Assembly: GCF_009832745.1 (NCBI RefSeq)
Contig: NZ_VRMJ01000025.1
Coordinates: 186,001 to 250,000 of the forward strand
Length of the DNA: 64,000 bases
From: Polaribacter septentrionalilitoris
Lineage (GTDB): Bacteria > Bacteroidota > Bacteroidia > Flavobacteriales > Flavobacteriaceae
Direction: 5' to 3'
Shown one piece after another: positions 1 through 9,867 of this stretch. The notes beneath the pieces were generated by a model that saw only the letters and a program-made list of their open reading frames with translations, was not told where the DNA came from and ran no database searches. Every line of letters starts with the position of its first letter. Within the stretch, counting starts at the first letter, position 1. Made by a program: the position numbers and the translations under genes.

Positions 1-3000
1 AATGATGGTTTAGCAACTTGGACAGATTCTTACAATGAAGGTCAAGTAATGAATCGTTTGATACAAACTGCTAGAATAGCAAATCAAACTGGAAATATAG
101 AGGCAAGAGATAAAATGATTGCTACTGTTAAAGAACGTTTAGAAGATTGGTTAACTTATGAATCTGGAGAAACAGCATTTCTATTTTATTACAATGATAC
201 TTGGTCTGCATTATTGGGTTATCCATCAGGTCATGGGCAAGACACTAATCTTAACGATCATCATTTTCATTGGGGATATTTTATTCATGCAGCAGCTTTT
301 ATGGAACAGTATGAACCAGGTTGGGCAACAAAATGGGGGCCAATGATTAACACTTTAATTAATGATGCAGCTTCTGCAGATAGAAATGACGATAAATTCC
401 CTTTTTTAAGAAACTTTAGTCCTTATGCAGGGCATAGTTGGGCAAATGGTTTTGCAACTTTTCCTCAAGGAAATGACCAAGAATCTACTTCAGAAAGTAT
501 GCAATTTGCATCATCATTAATTCACTGGGGAACCATTACCAATAATAATGAAATTAGAGATTTAGGAATTTACATTTATACCACAGAACAAACTGCTATT
601 GAAGAATATTGGTTTGATATGTACGAACGTAATTTTAGAGCAGAACAGCAATTTAGTTTGGTATCAAGAGTTTGGGGAAATTCTTATGATAATGGTACTT
701 TTTGGACTGCAGATATTGCAGCTTCTTATGGTATAGAAATGTATCCAATTCACGGAGGTTCTTTTTATTTAGGGCATAATCAACAATATGCACAAAAATT
801 ATGGACAGAAATTTCACAAAACACTGGTGTTTTAAGTAAAGAAGATAATGATAATTTATGGCATGATACCTATTGGAAATATTTATCAATGGTAAACCCA
901 CAAGAAGCTGTAAATTTATACAACGCATACCCAGAGCGTAACCTAAAATTTGGTGTTTCTGATGCACAAACGTATCATTGGTTACATTCTGTAAATGCAA
1001 TGGGAGTTGTTGATGCCACAATTACAGCAGATTATCCTATTGCTGGGGTATTTAAACAAAATGGAGAAACTACATATGTAGCACATAACTATTCTGATAA
1101 TGAAATTGTAGTTACATTTTCTGACGGATTTCAATTAACAGTTCCTGCGCATCAAATGAAAACGAATAGAGATGTTGATGTTTCTGGAGTTTTAACTTCT
1201 GATTTTTCTCAGGCTTTTCCAAACGGAAGTGTTAATTTATCTGTAACAACTACTGGAAGTAACATCACAAAAATAGAATTTTTTGATGGAACTACTTCTA
1301 TTGGAGAAGATACTACAGCACCATATCAATTAAAAGCAGAGAATCTAACGCTAGGTGTTCACGGTTTTTATGCAAAAGTATATGTGGATAGTCAGTTTAA
1401 TGTAACCAACATTGTAGAAGTGCAAGTTGGTGAGCAAGTACCGTATTCAGGTACACCAATTGCACTACCTGGAACTTTAGAACCTGGTTTTTATGATAAA
1501 TTTGAAGGTGGAAATGGACAAAATATTGCTTATGTAGATACTTCAGTAGGTAATAATGGAGATTTTAGAACTAGTGAAAATGTAGATGCAATTTTGGTTG
1601 ATGGTGAAGGAGCAACTGTGGGTTGGTTAGCTTCTGGAGAATGGATGGAATACACAGTTGATGTTGCAACTGCTGGTAATTATGACTTAAGCTATAGATA
1701 TGCTTCTGGTAACCAGAGTGGAGGAGGTCCTTTTTATTTTGAAGTTGATGGCAATAAAATTAGCCAAGATATTGCTGTGCCTTATTCTGGTGATTGGGAT
1801 GTTTGGAAAACAGAAACTGTTTCTAATATTCAATTAACAAAAGGAAAAAATGTATTGCGATTATTTATAGAAAATGGCGAGTTTAATTTAGGTAAATTAA
1901 CATTTGCATACAGCAGTGCGTTATCATTTACGCCTCCAGTAGCCATTGCAGGTGATAACATTTCTGTAATTTCACCAAATACATCAACTACTTTAGATGG
2001 ATCTGCAAGTAATGATCCAGAAGGGCAAACCATCACTTATACCTGGACACAAGTTTATGGTCCTACAATTATAACTTTTGATGACAACAACATAGCATCA
2101 CCAACTATTTCTAATTTAGTAGATGGTGTCTATAAGTGTAAGTTAACGGTTAGTGATGGTACCTACCAAGATACAGATGAAGTTTTGGTTATAGTATCAG
2201 CTTCAGGTAATTTAAGTCCTTCTATTTCAATTAATTCACCAAGCAATAATGCTGCTTTTAAAGAAGGGCAAGACATCACTTTTACTACAATCTCCAATGA
2301 TTTAGATGGTAGTATTACTTTAGTAGAATTTTTTAACGGAAATAAAAAAATAGGAGAAACAACTGCATCACCATTTAATTTTACTTGGTCAGATGCTTCT
2401 TTAGGGAATCATCAAATTACAGCAGTTGCTACCGATAATTTGGGGGCAAAAACAACATCATCAGTAGTTAATATATCTGTAAACGAAGAAAAGAAATGTT
2501 CAGAAGTTTCATCAGAAGCACAACAAGGCGCATTTTCTCAAGGTTATAGAGTAACTTTTGAAACAATTGGAACTTCAGTAGAAATACAATTTGAATTGTT
2601 AGATACTGATAAGACTGGTGTAATTGCTTATTTATGGAAACAATCTCCATTTGTAGAAACTCAAATGAATCAAGAATCAGGTCTTGTTTTTAAAAGTACT
2701 ATTGGCGGAGTTTCAGTTGGCGAAACCATAAGTTATGCTTGTAAATTTGCGTATGCAGGGGGGTTGTCTGCAACAAAATATTTTTCTTATCAAGTTGGCA
2801 GTAGTTGTACAGGTAGTTCATCAGATACAACTTCACCAGAAAATTTTACAGCAACAGTAGGCAATGTAACAGCAACTACTGTAGAAATTATGTTGAATGG
2901 TACAGACGATTCTGGCAAAGTGATTTACGAAATTGACTATAATGGTATTTCAGAATCGGTAAATGCAAACTCTGGTGAGCAAACCTTTTATACAGTTACA

Positions 3001-3687
3001 GGTTTATCTGCAGATACAGACTATACTTTTACTATAAAAGCGAAAGATTTATCTGGCAATGTTGCCACAAATAATCCTATTGTTTTAAATGCAAAAACTA
3101 CAGAAAATACCAATACAGATTGTGCTGGTTTTGCAAGCGATGCTATAGAAGGAGCTTTTTCTTTAGGTTACAATTATGAGTTTACCACAAATGGTTCTAG
3201 TGTAACAATTAATTTTGAATTGTTAGATGCTGATAAGACAGGTGTGGTGGGCTATTTATGGAAACAATCTCCATTTGCTGAAACACAAATGAGTTTAGTT
3301 TCAGGTAAAAAATTTTCACAAACTATTAATGGTTTAACAAACGGAGAGACCATAAGTTATGCTTGTAAGTTTGCTTTTGCTGGTGGATTAGCAGTTACCA
3401 AATATTTATCTTATACTGTGGGTGATAATTGTGCATTAAGCACAGAAGATAATATTTTATCAAGTTCTGTTACTTTATACCCAAACCCTGTAAAAGATGT
3501 TTTATATATATCTTCTCCAATTAAAAAGATTACGAATGTAGAGATATATTCTTTATTAGGTAAAAAGCTCTTGAACTTTGATTCAGGTGCAGAAAAAATC
3601 AGTATTGATGACTTGTCAAGTGGATTGTATTTCATTAAAATTTATAGTGATAAAATAAGTTATACTACAAAGTTTCTTAAAGAGTAG
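1..3687 (+). CDS. GH81 endo-beta-1,3-glucanase, multimodular, T9SS-secreted (5' truncated)
   Basis: This secreted enzyme should hydrolyse laminarin-type beta-1,3-glucan. The frame is open from base 1 with no stop, so the true start lies outside the window and the ATG at 49 is internal. The GH81 core keeps NDHHFHWGY (about residues 84-92) and DQESTSESM (about 159-167), which carry the catalytic Asp, His and Glu positions known in the family. Downstream come an Ig-like domain, a CBM6-like domain (about 490-635), a PKD-like domain, a second Ig-like domain, a Cys-bracketed module of about 100 residues, a fibronectin III domain, and a second copy of the Cys-bracketed module. The two copies resemble CBM56-type glucan-binding modules; that assignment is tentative. 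The C-terminus, starting near LYPNPVKDVLYI, is a type 9 secretion sorting domain, so export across the outer membrane is expected. Confidence 0.92.
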   Translation, partial: NDGLATWTDSYNEGQVMNRLIQTARIANQTGNIEARDKMIATVKERLEDWLTYESGETAFLFYYNDTWSALLGYPSGHGQDTNLNDHHFHWGYFIHAAAFMEQYEPGWATKWGPMINTLINDAASADRNDDKFPFLRNFSPYAGHSWANGFATFPQGNDQESTSESMQFASSLIHWGTITNNNEIRDLGIYIYTTEQTAIEEYWFDMYERNFRAEQQFSLVSRVWGNSYDNGTFWTADIAASYGIEMYPIHGGSFYLGHNQQYAQKLWTEISQNTGVLSKEDNDNLWHDTYWKYLSMVNPQEAVNLYNAYPERNLKFGVSDAQTYHWLHSVNAMGVVDATITADYPIAGVFKQNGETTYVAHNYSDNEIVVTFSDGFQLTVPAHQMKTNRDVDVSGVLTSDFSQAFPNGSVNLSVTTTGSNITKIEFFDGTTSIGEDTTAPYQLKAENLTLGVHGFYAKVYVDSQFNVTNIVEVQVGEQVPYSGTPIALPGTLEPGFYDKFEGGNGQNIAYVDTSVGNNGDFRTSENVDAILVDGEGATVGWLASGEWMEYTVDVATAGNYDLSYRYASGNQSGGGPFYFEVDGNKISQDIAVPYSGDWDVWKTETVSNIQLTKGKNVLRLFIENGEFNLGKLTFAYSSALSFTPPVAIAGDNISVISPNTSTTLDGSASNDPEGQTITYTWTQVYGPTIITFDDNNIASPTISNLVDGVYKCKLTVSDGTYQDTDEVLVIVSASGNLSPSISINSPSNNAAFKEGQDITFTTISNDLDGSITLVEFFNGNKKIGETTASPFNFTWSDASLGNHQITAVATDNLGAKTTSSVVNISVNEEKKCSEVSSEAQQGAFSQGYRVTFETIGTSVEIQFELLDTDKTGVIAYLWKQSPFVETQMNQESGLVFKSTIGGVSVGETISYACKFAYAGGLSATKYFSYQVGSSCTGSSSDTTSPENFTATVGNVTATTVEIMLNGTDDSGKVIYEIDYNGISESVNANSGEQTFYTVTGLSADTDYTFTIKAKDLSGNVATNNPIVLNAKTTENTNTDCAGFASDAIEGAFSLGYNYEFTTNGSSVTINFELLDADKTGVVGYLWKQSPFAETQMSLVSGKKFSQTINGLTNGETISYACKFAFAGGLAVTKYLSYTVGDNCALSTEDNILSSSVTLYPNPVKDVLYISSPIKKITNVEIYSLLGKKLLNFDSGAEKISIDDLSSGLYFIKIYSDKISYTTKFLKE

Positions 3688-3705
3688 GAAAGTTACCAAC
3701 TTATA

Positions 3706-3742
3706 AAAAACTCCGTTTAGAATTTTTCTAAACGGAGTTTTT
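3706..3742. terminator. Bidirectional intrinsic terminator between glucanase and secA
   Basis: A 12-bp perfect stem (3709-3720 with 3728-3739) around a 7-base loop is followed by a T run on the plus strand and preceded by an A run. It can therefore end transcription from both convergent genes, the glucanase (plus) and secA (minus). Confidence 0.85.
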
Positions 3743-3778
3743 ATTGTTTTAAACTGAATCTAGTTTCAGAATTGGTAA

Positions 3779-6700
3779 TTAATTATTTACCAAAACCCAT
3801 TCTCCTTTATCAATTAAAGGAATAGCTTGTTTATATTTTACCACTTTTTCTTCACCACTCATTACATTTTTAATGGTAACGCGTTCGTTTCTACCTATTT
3901 TTGGTTGTTCACGAACAATGGTTTCAACAGGTTCAGAAGATTGTTGTTTAGAATTCTGAATCGCTTGTTCAGTTGTGTTTTGAACATCAGCTTTACTCGT
4001 ATTTAAACGCTCTCTTTTTTGTTGACGTGCTTCCGAAATTTGCGATGTGTCTTGGGCCGGTAATTCTCCTTTAAATAAGAAAGACAATACTTCTTTATTA
4101 ATTTGATCTACTGTTTGTTTAAATAGCTCAAAAGCTTCAAACTTATAAATTAATAACGGATCTTTTTGCTCATAAGAAGCATTCTGAACAGACTGTTTTA
4201 AATCATCCATTTTACGTAAATGATCTTTCCAGTTTTCATCGATAATTGCTAAAGTGATATTTTTCTCAAAATCAGTAATTAAAGATTTTCCTTCAGATTC
4301 ATAAGCTTCTTTTAAGTTGGTTACTACTTGTAGAGATTTAATTCCGTCTGTAAAAGGAACCACAATTCGTTCATATCTATCGCCTTCATTTTCATATACA
4401 TCCTTAATTACAGGGTATGCTAATACAGCATTTCTTTCGATTTTGTTTTTGTAATGTTTAGTAACAAAATCGTATAATTTGTCTGTCAATTCTTTTTCTG
4501 ATAAACTCTCAAAATCGGCTTCAGAGAAAGGAGAAGTCATTGAAGAAAAACGAATCAACTCAAACTCAAAATTTTGAAAATCTTTAGCAGCTTTGTTTGC
4601 ATTGATGATAGATTCGCAAGTATCGTAAATCATATTTGCAATATCAACCTGTAAACGTTTTCCATCTAAAGCATGACGTCTTCTTTTGTAAACAAATTCA
4701 CGTTGAGAGTTCATGATATCATCATATTCTAACAAACGTTTTCTGATACCAAAGTTGTTTTCTTCTACCTTCTTCTGAGCTCTTTCAATAGACTTAGTAA
4801 TCATAGAATGCTGAATTACTTCACCTTCTTTTAAGCCCATTCTGTCCATCATTTTTGCAATTCTATCAGAACCAAACAAACGCATTAAGTTATCATCTAA
4901 AGCGACATAAAATTGTGATGAACCAACATCACCTTGACGTCCAGCACGACCTCTTAACTGTCTATCTACACGTCTTGAATCATGCCGTTCTGTACCAATG
5001 ATGGCTAAACCACCAGCTTTTTTAACTTCGTCAGAAAGTTTAATATCTGTACCACGACCAGCCATATTGGTTGCAATAGTTACAACTCCAGGTTTACCAG
5101 CTTCAGCAACAACATCAGCTTCTTTTTTATGCAGTTTTGCATTTAAAATATTATGAGGAATTTTACGCATTTGTAACATTCTACCTAACAATTCTGAAAT
5201 TTCTACAGAAGTTGTACCAACTAAAACAGGACGATTCTGATCGACTAATTTTACAATATCATCAATAACAGCATTGTATTTTTCACGAGCTGTTTTATAA
5301 ACTAAATCTTCTTTATCATCTCTTTGGATGGGCTTATTTGTAGGAATTTCTACCACATCCAATTTGTAGATTTCCCATAATTCTCCAGCTTCTGTAATCG
5401 CGGTTCCAGTCATACCAGAAAGCTTACGATACATTCTAAAGTAATTCTGTAAAGTTACAGTTGCAAAAGTTTGAGTAGCATCTTCAATCTTAACATTTTC
5501 TTTTGCTTCAATGGCTTGATGTAATCCGTCTGAATAACGACGACCGTCCATAATACGACCAGTTTGTTCATCGACAATCATTACTTTATTTTCCATTACA
5601 ACATATTCCACATCTTTTTCAAAAACAGTATATGCTTTCAATAATTGATTCATGGTATGAATACGTTCACTTTTTACACTGAAGTCTTTGTATAATTCTT
5701 CTTTTAATGCTGCTTTTTCTTCTTTAGAAGTATCAGAAGCATCAATTTCTCCTATTTTTACACCAATATCTGGTAAAACAAAGAAAGTATCATTATTTGT
5801 TTTTTCTGATAAATGTGCAATACCTTTATCAGTCAAATCAATTTGATTATTTTTTTCTTCAACAACAAACCATAAGTCTTCATCAACTTCTGGCATTAAT
5901 TTGTTGTTGTCTTGCATATAATAATTCTCTGTTTTCTGCAAGATTTGCTTAACTCCTTCTTGAGATAAGAACTTGATTAATGCTTTATTTTTAGGTAAAC
6001 CTCTATAAACTCTTAACAATAAGAAACCACCATCTTTATCATTACCTTCTGCAATTAGTTTTTTAGCTTCAGCCAAAACACCAACTAACTTTTGTTTTTG
6101 TAAGGTAACTAAATCAGAAACTAAAGGTTTTAGCTCGTTAAATTCGTGTCTGTCTCCTTGTGGAACAGGACCAGAGATGATTAGCGGAGTTCTAGCATCA
6201 TCAATTAAAACAGAATCTACTTCATCAATAATGGCATAATTTGGAGCTCTTTGTACTAAATCGTCTTTAGAGCTAGCCATATTATCACGCAAATAATCGA
6301 AACCAAATTCGTTGTTTGTACCATAGGTGATATCTGCATTATAAGCTTTTCTACGAGCATCAGAATTGGGTTGATGGTAGTCTATACAATCTGTAGATAA
6401 TCCATGAAATTCAAAAATAGGAGCCATCCACGCTTTATCACGTTTTGCTAAATAATCATTTACTGTTACTAGATGAACTCCATTTCCTGTTAAGGCATTC
6501 AAATACACAGGTAAAGTTGAAACTAAAGTTTTTCCTTCACCAGTCATCATTTCTGCCACTTTACCTTGATGTAATACAGAACCTCCAATTAATTGGACGT
6601 CATAATGCACCATATCCCAAGTAACAGGTTTTCCTGCAGCATCCCAAGAATTAGCCCAATATGCTTTATCATCTTCTAACATAATGTTTTCTCTATCTGC

Positions 6701-7120
6701 AGATAACTCTCTGTCAAAAGGTGTAGCAGTTACTTCAATTTCTTCATTCTCTACAAAACGTTTTGCAGTTTCTTTTACAACCGCAAACGCTTCAGGCATA
6801 ATTGTTTCTAAAACTTCTTCAGAAATTTTGTATGCATCATCTTTTAAGGAGTCTATTTCTGTGTATATATCTTCTTGACGATCGATATCAGCAGTTTTTG
6901 CTTCTTCTTCTAAAGCTGCAATTTTATCATCAAACTCTTTTGTAGCTGCTTTAATTTTATCTTTAAACTCTTGTGTCTTTGCTCTTAATTGATCGTGTGA
7001 AAGTTTAGAAAATTCTATTTCAAATTTTTTAACGTCATCTACAACTGGCTGTAATCCTTTTAAATCTTTTTGTTGTTTGTCTCCAACAAAAAGTTTAATT
7101 ACTGAATCTAAAATACTCAT
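3779..7120 (-). CDS. secA: Protein translocase ATPase SecA
   Basis: SecA is the motor ATPase that drives unfolded preproteins through SecYEG at the inner membrane. Walker A is MTGEGKT (residues 192-198); the DEAD-like motif is in [15 protein letters not shown], and the second nucleotide-binding fold has GRAGRQGD. At 1113 residues it is longer than the E. coli enzyme (901), mainly through a charged N-terminal stretch and an insertion after [10 protein letters not shown], as is usual in Bacteroidota. The C-terminus lacks the cysteine-rich zinc-binding tail that binds SecB in Proteobacteria and ends in a Lys/Gln-rich linker and a short basic-acidic tail. A terminator separates it from the upstream DUF2795 gene, so it probably has its own promoter. 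Confidence 0.98.
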   Translation of the reverse strand: MSILDSVIKLFVGDKQQKDLKGLQPVVDDVKKFEIEFSKLSHDQLRAKTQEFKDKIKAATKEFDDKIAALEEEAKTADIDRQEDIYTEIDSLKDDAYKISEEVLETIMPEAFAVVKETAKRFVENEEIEVTATPFDRELSADRENIMLEDDKAYWANSWDAAGKPVTWDMVHYDVQLIGGSVLHQGKVAEMMTGEGKTLVSTLPVYLNALTGNGVHLVTVNDYLAKRDKAWMAPIFEFHGLSTDCIDYHQPNSDARRKAYNADITYGTNNEFGFDYLRDNMASSKDDLVQRAPNYAIIDEVDSVLIDDARTPLIISGPVPQGDRHEFNELKPLVSDLVTLQKQKLVGVLAEAKKLIAEGNDKDGGFLLLRVYRGLPKNKALIKFLSQEGVKQILQKTENYYMQDNNKLMPEVDEDLWFVVEEKNNQIDLTDKGIAHLSEKTNNDTFFVLPDIGVKIGEIDASDTSKEEKAALKEELYKDFSVKSERIHTMNQLLKAYTVFEKDVEYVVMENKVMIVDEQTGRIMDGRRYSDGLHQAIEAKENVKIEDATQTFATVTLQNYFRMYRKLSGMTGTAITEAGELWEIYKLDVVEIPTNKPIQRDDKEDLVYKTAREKYNAVIDDIVKLVDQNRPVLVGTTSVEISELLGRMLQMRKIPHNILNAKLHKKEADVVAEAGKPGVVTIATNMAGRGTDIKLSDEVKKAGGLAIIGTERHDSRRVDRQLRGRAGRQGDVGSSQFYVALDDNLMRLFGSDRIAKMMDRMGLKEGEVIQHSMITKSIERAQKKVEENNFGIRKRLLEYDDIMNSQREFVYKRRRHALDGKRLQVDIANMIYDTCESIINANKAAKDFQNFEFELIRFSSMTSPFSEADFESLSEKELTDKLYDFVTKHYKNKIERNAVLAYPVIKDVYENEGDRYERIVVPFTDGIKSLQVVTNLKEAYESEGKSLITDFEKNITLAIIDENWKDHLRKMDDLKQSVQNASYEQKDPLLIYKFEAFELFKQTVDQINKEVLSFLFKGELPAQDTSQISEARQQKRERLNTSKADVQNTTEQAIQNSKQQSSEPVETIVREQPKIGRNERVTIKNVMSGEEKVVKYKQAIPLIDKGEWVLVNN

Positions 7121-7221
7121 TTAATCATATGTTTTTCAGTTAGTTATGTAACTGTGTTTGTTTTATTAATATTCAAGTATAATCAACCTGAAAAATACTA
7201 CTTTCTCGGTTAAAAGAAAAC

Positions 7222-7246
7222 AAAAAAAAAGCCTCTTTAGAGACTT
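7222..7246 (-). terminator. Intrinsic terminator after the DUF2795 gene
   Basis: On the minus strand a 7-bp stem (7239-7245 with 7230-7236, one U-G wobble) with a 2-base spacer is followed by an eight-base U run. It lies between the DUF2795 gene and secA, so the two are probably separate transcription units. The very tight loop suggests the innermost pairs open. Confidence 0.7.
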
Positions 7247-7263
7247 TTTATATTTTTATTGAG

Positions 7264-7485
7264 TTAGTATTCGTCCTCATTCCAAAGATAATCATCTTCG
7301 GTAGGATAATCTGGCCAAATCTCAATGATTGAGTCATATGCATCACCTTCGTCTTCAATATCTTGTAGATTTTCTACTACTTCTAAAGGAGCTCCAGTTC
7401 TAATAGCGTAATCTATTAACTCGTCTTTGGTTGCTGGCCAAGGTGCATCTGCTAAATAAGATGCTAATTCTAATGTCCAATACAT
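7264..7485 (-). CDS. DUF2795 family small acidic protein
   Basis: A 73-residue acidic protein of the DUF2795 family, which is common in Bacteroidota and has no settled function. The core reads LASYLADAPWPATKDELIDYA, typical of the family, with a following Asp/Glu/Trp-rich tail. No signal peptide or membrane segment is visible, so it is probably cytoplasmic. It has a good promoter of its own at 7507-7536 and a terminator at 7222-7246, so it looks monocistronic. The call rests on overall resemblance; the function is unknown. Confidence 0.85.
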   Translation of the reverse strand: MYWTLELASYLADAPWPATKDELIDYAIRTGAPLEVVENLQDIEDEGDAYDSIIEIWPDYPTEDDYLWNEDEY

Positions 7486-7506
7486 TTCTTATCGTTTAAT
7501 TTTGTG

Positions 7507-7536
7507 CAAAAATAATTTTTTTACGCAATTATGCAA
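7507..7536 (-). promoter_or_regulatory. Bacteroidota-type promoter of the DUF2795 gene
   Basis: On the minus strand TTG (7536-7534) is followed after 19 bases by TATTTTTG (7514-7507), a full match to the Bacteroidota -33/-7 consensus TTG-N17-23-TAnnTTTG. Transcription would begin near 7500, about 15 bases before the start codon. Confidence 0.7.
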
Positions 7537-7577
7537 GTCTTTTTTAAGAAATATACAATCAATAAAAAAAGAACTTA

Positions 7578-8150
7578 CTATTGTTTTTCAGGAATCCACT
7601 TAATTTCCTCTACTGATAAGTCTTTAGACAACTTTCGTGCCAACGTAAAAAGGTAGTCAGAAAGTCGGTTTAAGTATTTTATGATGTCACCATTAATAGC
7701 TTCTTGGTCATTTAACTCAACAGCTAGACGTTCAGCACGTCTACAAACGCATCTTGCAACGTGACAGAATGACACTGCTTGATGTCCTCCAGGAAGAATA
7801 AAATGCGTCATTTGCGGAAGTTCTTCATCCATTTTATCGATTTCATTTTCTAGAAATTCAATAGAATTCAGGTTAACTTTTGGAATGTTGAGACGCTCTT
7901 TACCAGATTTTAAGGTTTCTTTTTCTGGAGGTGTTGCTAGCATAGCACCTAAAGTGAACAATTCATTTTGCACTTTTAGCAGAGAAACTTTAACTGTATC
8001 GTTAATTTCTTGGTCTTTGATAAGGCCTATGTATGAATTTAATTCATCTACTGTTCCGTAAGATTCTATCCGTAAATTGTATTTTTTTACTCTTGTTCCA
8101 CCAAATAGCGCTGTTGTTCCTGAATCTCCAGTTTTTGTATATATTTTCAT
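7578..8150 (-). CDS. Cob(I)yrinic acid a,c-diamide adenosyltransferase (PduO type)
   Basis: PduO-type ATP:cob(I)alamin adenosyltransferase, 190 residues, which transfers the adenosyl group of ATP to reduced cobalamin to make adenosylcobalamin. The N-terminal motif TKTGDSGTTALFGGTRVKK and the C-terminal CVCRRAERLAVEL are the conserved ATP- and cobalamin-binding segments of this trimeric family. I start at the ATG at 8150 (MKIYTKTGD) because a longer frame to 8165 adds only five residues that the family lacks. The gene lies downstream of a methyltransferase and is not in a cobalamin pathway cluster, which suggests salvage. Its product is the expected cofactor of the CarH-like regulator at 26.8 kb. 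Confidence 0.93.
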   Translation of the reverse strand: MKIYTKTGDSGTTALFGGTRVKKYNLRIESYGTVDELNSYIGLIKDQEINDTVKVSLLKVQNELFTLGAMLATPPEKETLKSGKERLNIPKVNLNSIEFLENEIDKMDEELPQMTHFILPGGHQAVSFCHVARCVCRRAERLAVELNDQEAINGDIIKYLNRLSDYLFTLARKLSKDLSVEEIKWIPEKQ

Positions 8151-8210
8151 TTTAATGAGTTGCAAAGTTTTGAAGTAACAAAGTTACAAAGTAAATGTTC
8201 TAAGAAATTG

Positions 8211-8978
8211 TTAAACTCTTATCTTAAAATGTTCTTTAGCCTGTTCTTTTCTAAAAAAAACTATTCCAAAGTGAAAAACATCAACAGAAACAGTTATTCT
8301 AGGATGTTTTTTTATTTCGAACCAAGCTTCTTTCATTTCTGAACTCCAATAAATATCGTCAAATATCCAAAAGGAATCATTTTTAATGGCTGATAAACAA
8401 TAATTAAAGTAGGTGAGTGTTGCTTTTTTTGTGTGATTTCCGTCAAAATAAATACAATTAAATGAATTGTTTTTGAGTACTTTTGGTATAGTTTGTTTAA
8501 AATCACCAACAATTACTTCAATGTTTTTAAAACCATTGTTTAGAAATAAGTCACTAGCAACTTTAGCAGTTTCAGGACAACCTTCTAGTGTTATTATTTC
8601 TGAATTTAGATTTCCAATTTTTAAAGCAGAAGTACCTAAACCAACAGATGTTCCTATTTCAAGAATATTTTTTGGTTTGAAATAATGAATAATTTTAATT
8701 AGTATTTTTGCTTTTATATTTGAAATTCCAGCAACTTTAGTGATTTTTGCAATTTGTCTATTATTAGTAGTAAACACTTTAGAACCTGAACCAAAATCAG
8801 TGACTTTTATATAGTTTTTATTGTCTAATAATTGTTGTTTTTTGTCTAAAAAATCGTTCCATTTAAGAGTGATATTTTTTTTATAAAAACATTTGGTAAC
8901 TAAATCAAAAATAAAAGGAGAATGAACTCCATGTTCATTTGAAGATTTTAAGAGAAATTTTAAATATTCTTTGATCAA
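8211..8978 (-). CDS. Class I SAM-dependent methyltransferase
   Basis: A 255-residue methyltransferase with a Rossmann fold. The SAM-binding glycine motif is ILEIGTSVGLGTSAL (about residues 100-114), followed by an acidic residue in ITLEGCPE, then IYFDGNHTK and WIFDDIYWS, a pattern seen in the Methyltransf_24/O-methyltransferase group. The N-terminus (YLKFLLKSSNEHGVHSPFIFDL) is characteristic of a flavobacterial subgroup whose substrate is unknown. It lies head to head with the polysaccharide export pair starting at 9.07 kb, but nothing in the sequence ties it to polysaccharide modification. Confidence 0.85.
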   Translation of the reverse strand: MIKEYLKFLLKSSNEHGVHSPFIFDLVTKCFYKKNITLKWNDFLDKKQQLLDNKNYIKVTDFGSGSKVFTTNNRQIAKITKVAGISNIKAKILIKIIHYFKPKNILEIGTSVGLGTSALKIGNLNSEIITLEGCPETAKVASDLFLNNGFKNIEVIVGDFKQTIPKVLKNNSFNCIYFDGNHTKKATLTYFNYCLSAIKNDSFWIFDDIYWSSEMKEAWFEIKKHPRITVSVDVFHFGIVFFRKEQAKEHFKIRV

Positions 8979-9041
8979 TTGCTGTTTATTTAGGTAAAAA
9001 ACGAAAATAAAATAAAATTATAGCAAATCACTTTTTAAAAG

Positions 9042-9049
9042 TATATTTG
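9042..9049 (+). promoter_or_regulatory. Candidate -7 element for the polysaccharide export operon
   Basis: TATATTTG matches the Bacteroidota -7 consensus TAnnTTTG. No TTG lies at the expected distance upstream, so the match is incomplete. It would start transcription near 9055 and argues against the TTG at 9047 as the start codon of the next gene. Confidence 0.4.
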
Positions 9050-9070
9050 TGCAAATTCATGATTATTAAA

Positions 9071-9862
9071 ATGAGAAATTACTGTTTTATTATACTTTGT
9101 GTATTATTTTTCTCCTCTTGTGTACCTTCTAAAGATTTAATTTACTTGCAAGGAAATCCTTCCCAAAAAAGTGAAATAAAGAGAATAAATAATACACCTT
9201 ATAAATTACAAGTTGATGATATAATAAATATTGATATTAAATCTAGCGATGAAAAATTAGTGTCTATTTTTAAAAAAGAAAGTTCAAGTACAGTGAATTC
9301 AGGAGGAGGAGCTGGTCAAGGAGATACAGGTTATTTTAGCGGGTTTAGTGTAGATAATTATGGAAATATTAGAATACCTATTCTTGGAGAGATAAATGTA
9401 TTAGGTTATACAACTGTTGAGGTTAGGAAAAAAATTGAAGAAAAATTAAAAAATTTTATTAAGTCGAAAGAAGCGCTTTTTGTTTCTGTGAAACTATCAG
9501 GAATACGATATACAATTATAGGAGAAATAAATAGTCCAGGTCCTAACATTATTACCCAAAATAGAGTTTCTATTATTGATGCTATTGCTAGTTCTGGCGA
9601 TATAACAGATCTAGGAAATAGAAAAAATGTGGAAATAATTCGTAAAACTGTATCAGGAATAAAAAAGTATCGTATTGATTTAACTCAAATTGATGCATTT
9701 GATTCTGAAGTTTTTTATATTAAACCAAATGATATTATTAACGTAATGCCTTTAAAGCAAAAAGTTTGGGGTACTGGTACCACAGGTTTACAATCAATAA
9801 CTACTTTGGTATCAATTTTTACATTAATAACATCTACTTTTATTTTAGCTAGAAATTTATAG
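9071..9862 (+). CDS. Polysaccharide export outer-membrane lipoprotein (Wza-like)
   Basis: An outer-membrane lipoprotein of the Wza/BexD family that forms the channel for capsule or exopolysaccharide export. The N-terminus has a hydrophobic segment ending in LFFSSC, a lipobox with the lipidated Cys at residue 17 of the chosen start. A Poly_export domain follows (YKLQVDDIINIDIKSS, then FSVDNYGNIRIPILGEINV) and then an SLBB domain (RYTIIGEINSPG, about residues 150-240). The C-terminus has a hydrophobic segment. The frame extends up to a TTG at 9047; ATG codons at 9059 and 9071 are both possible, and I prefer 9071 because it directly precedes a normal signal peptide. The next gene starts five bases after the stop, so the two form a classical export pair. 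Confidence 0.9.
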   Translation: MRNYCFIILCVLFFSSCVPSKDLIYLQGNPSQKSEIKRINNTPYKLQVDDIINIDIKSSDEKLVSIFKKESSSTVNSGGGAGQGDTGYFSGFSVDNYGNIRIPILGEINVLGYTTVEVRKKIEEKLKNFIKSKEALFVSVKLSGIRYTIIGEINSPGPNIITQNRVSIIDAIASSGDITDLGNRKNVEIIRKTVSGIKKYRIDLTQIDAFDSEVFYIKPNDIINVMPLKQKVWGTGTTGLQSITTLVSIFTLITSTFILARNL

Positions 9863-9867
9863 TTATC

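Noticed and set aside
653..1021. Minus-strand ORF of 122 residues inside the glucanase gene
   Set aside because: Fully inside a well-supported coding region, low-complexity His/Leu/Gln composition, no family resemblance.
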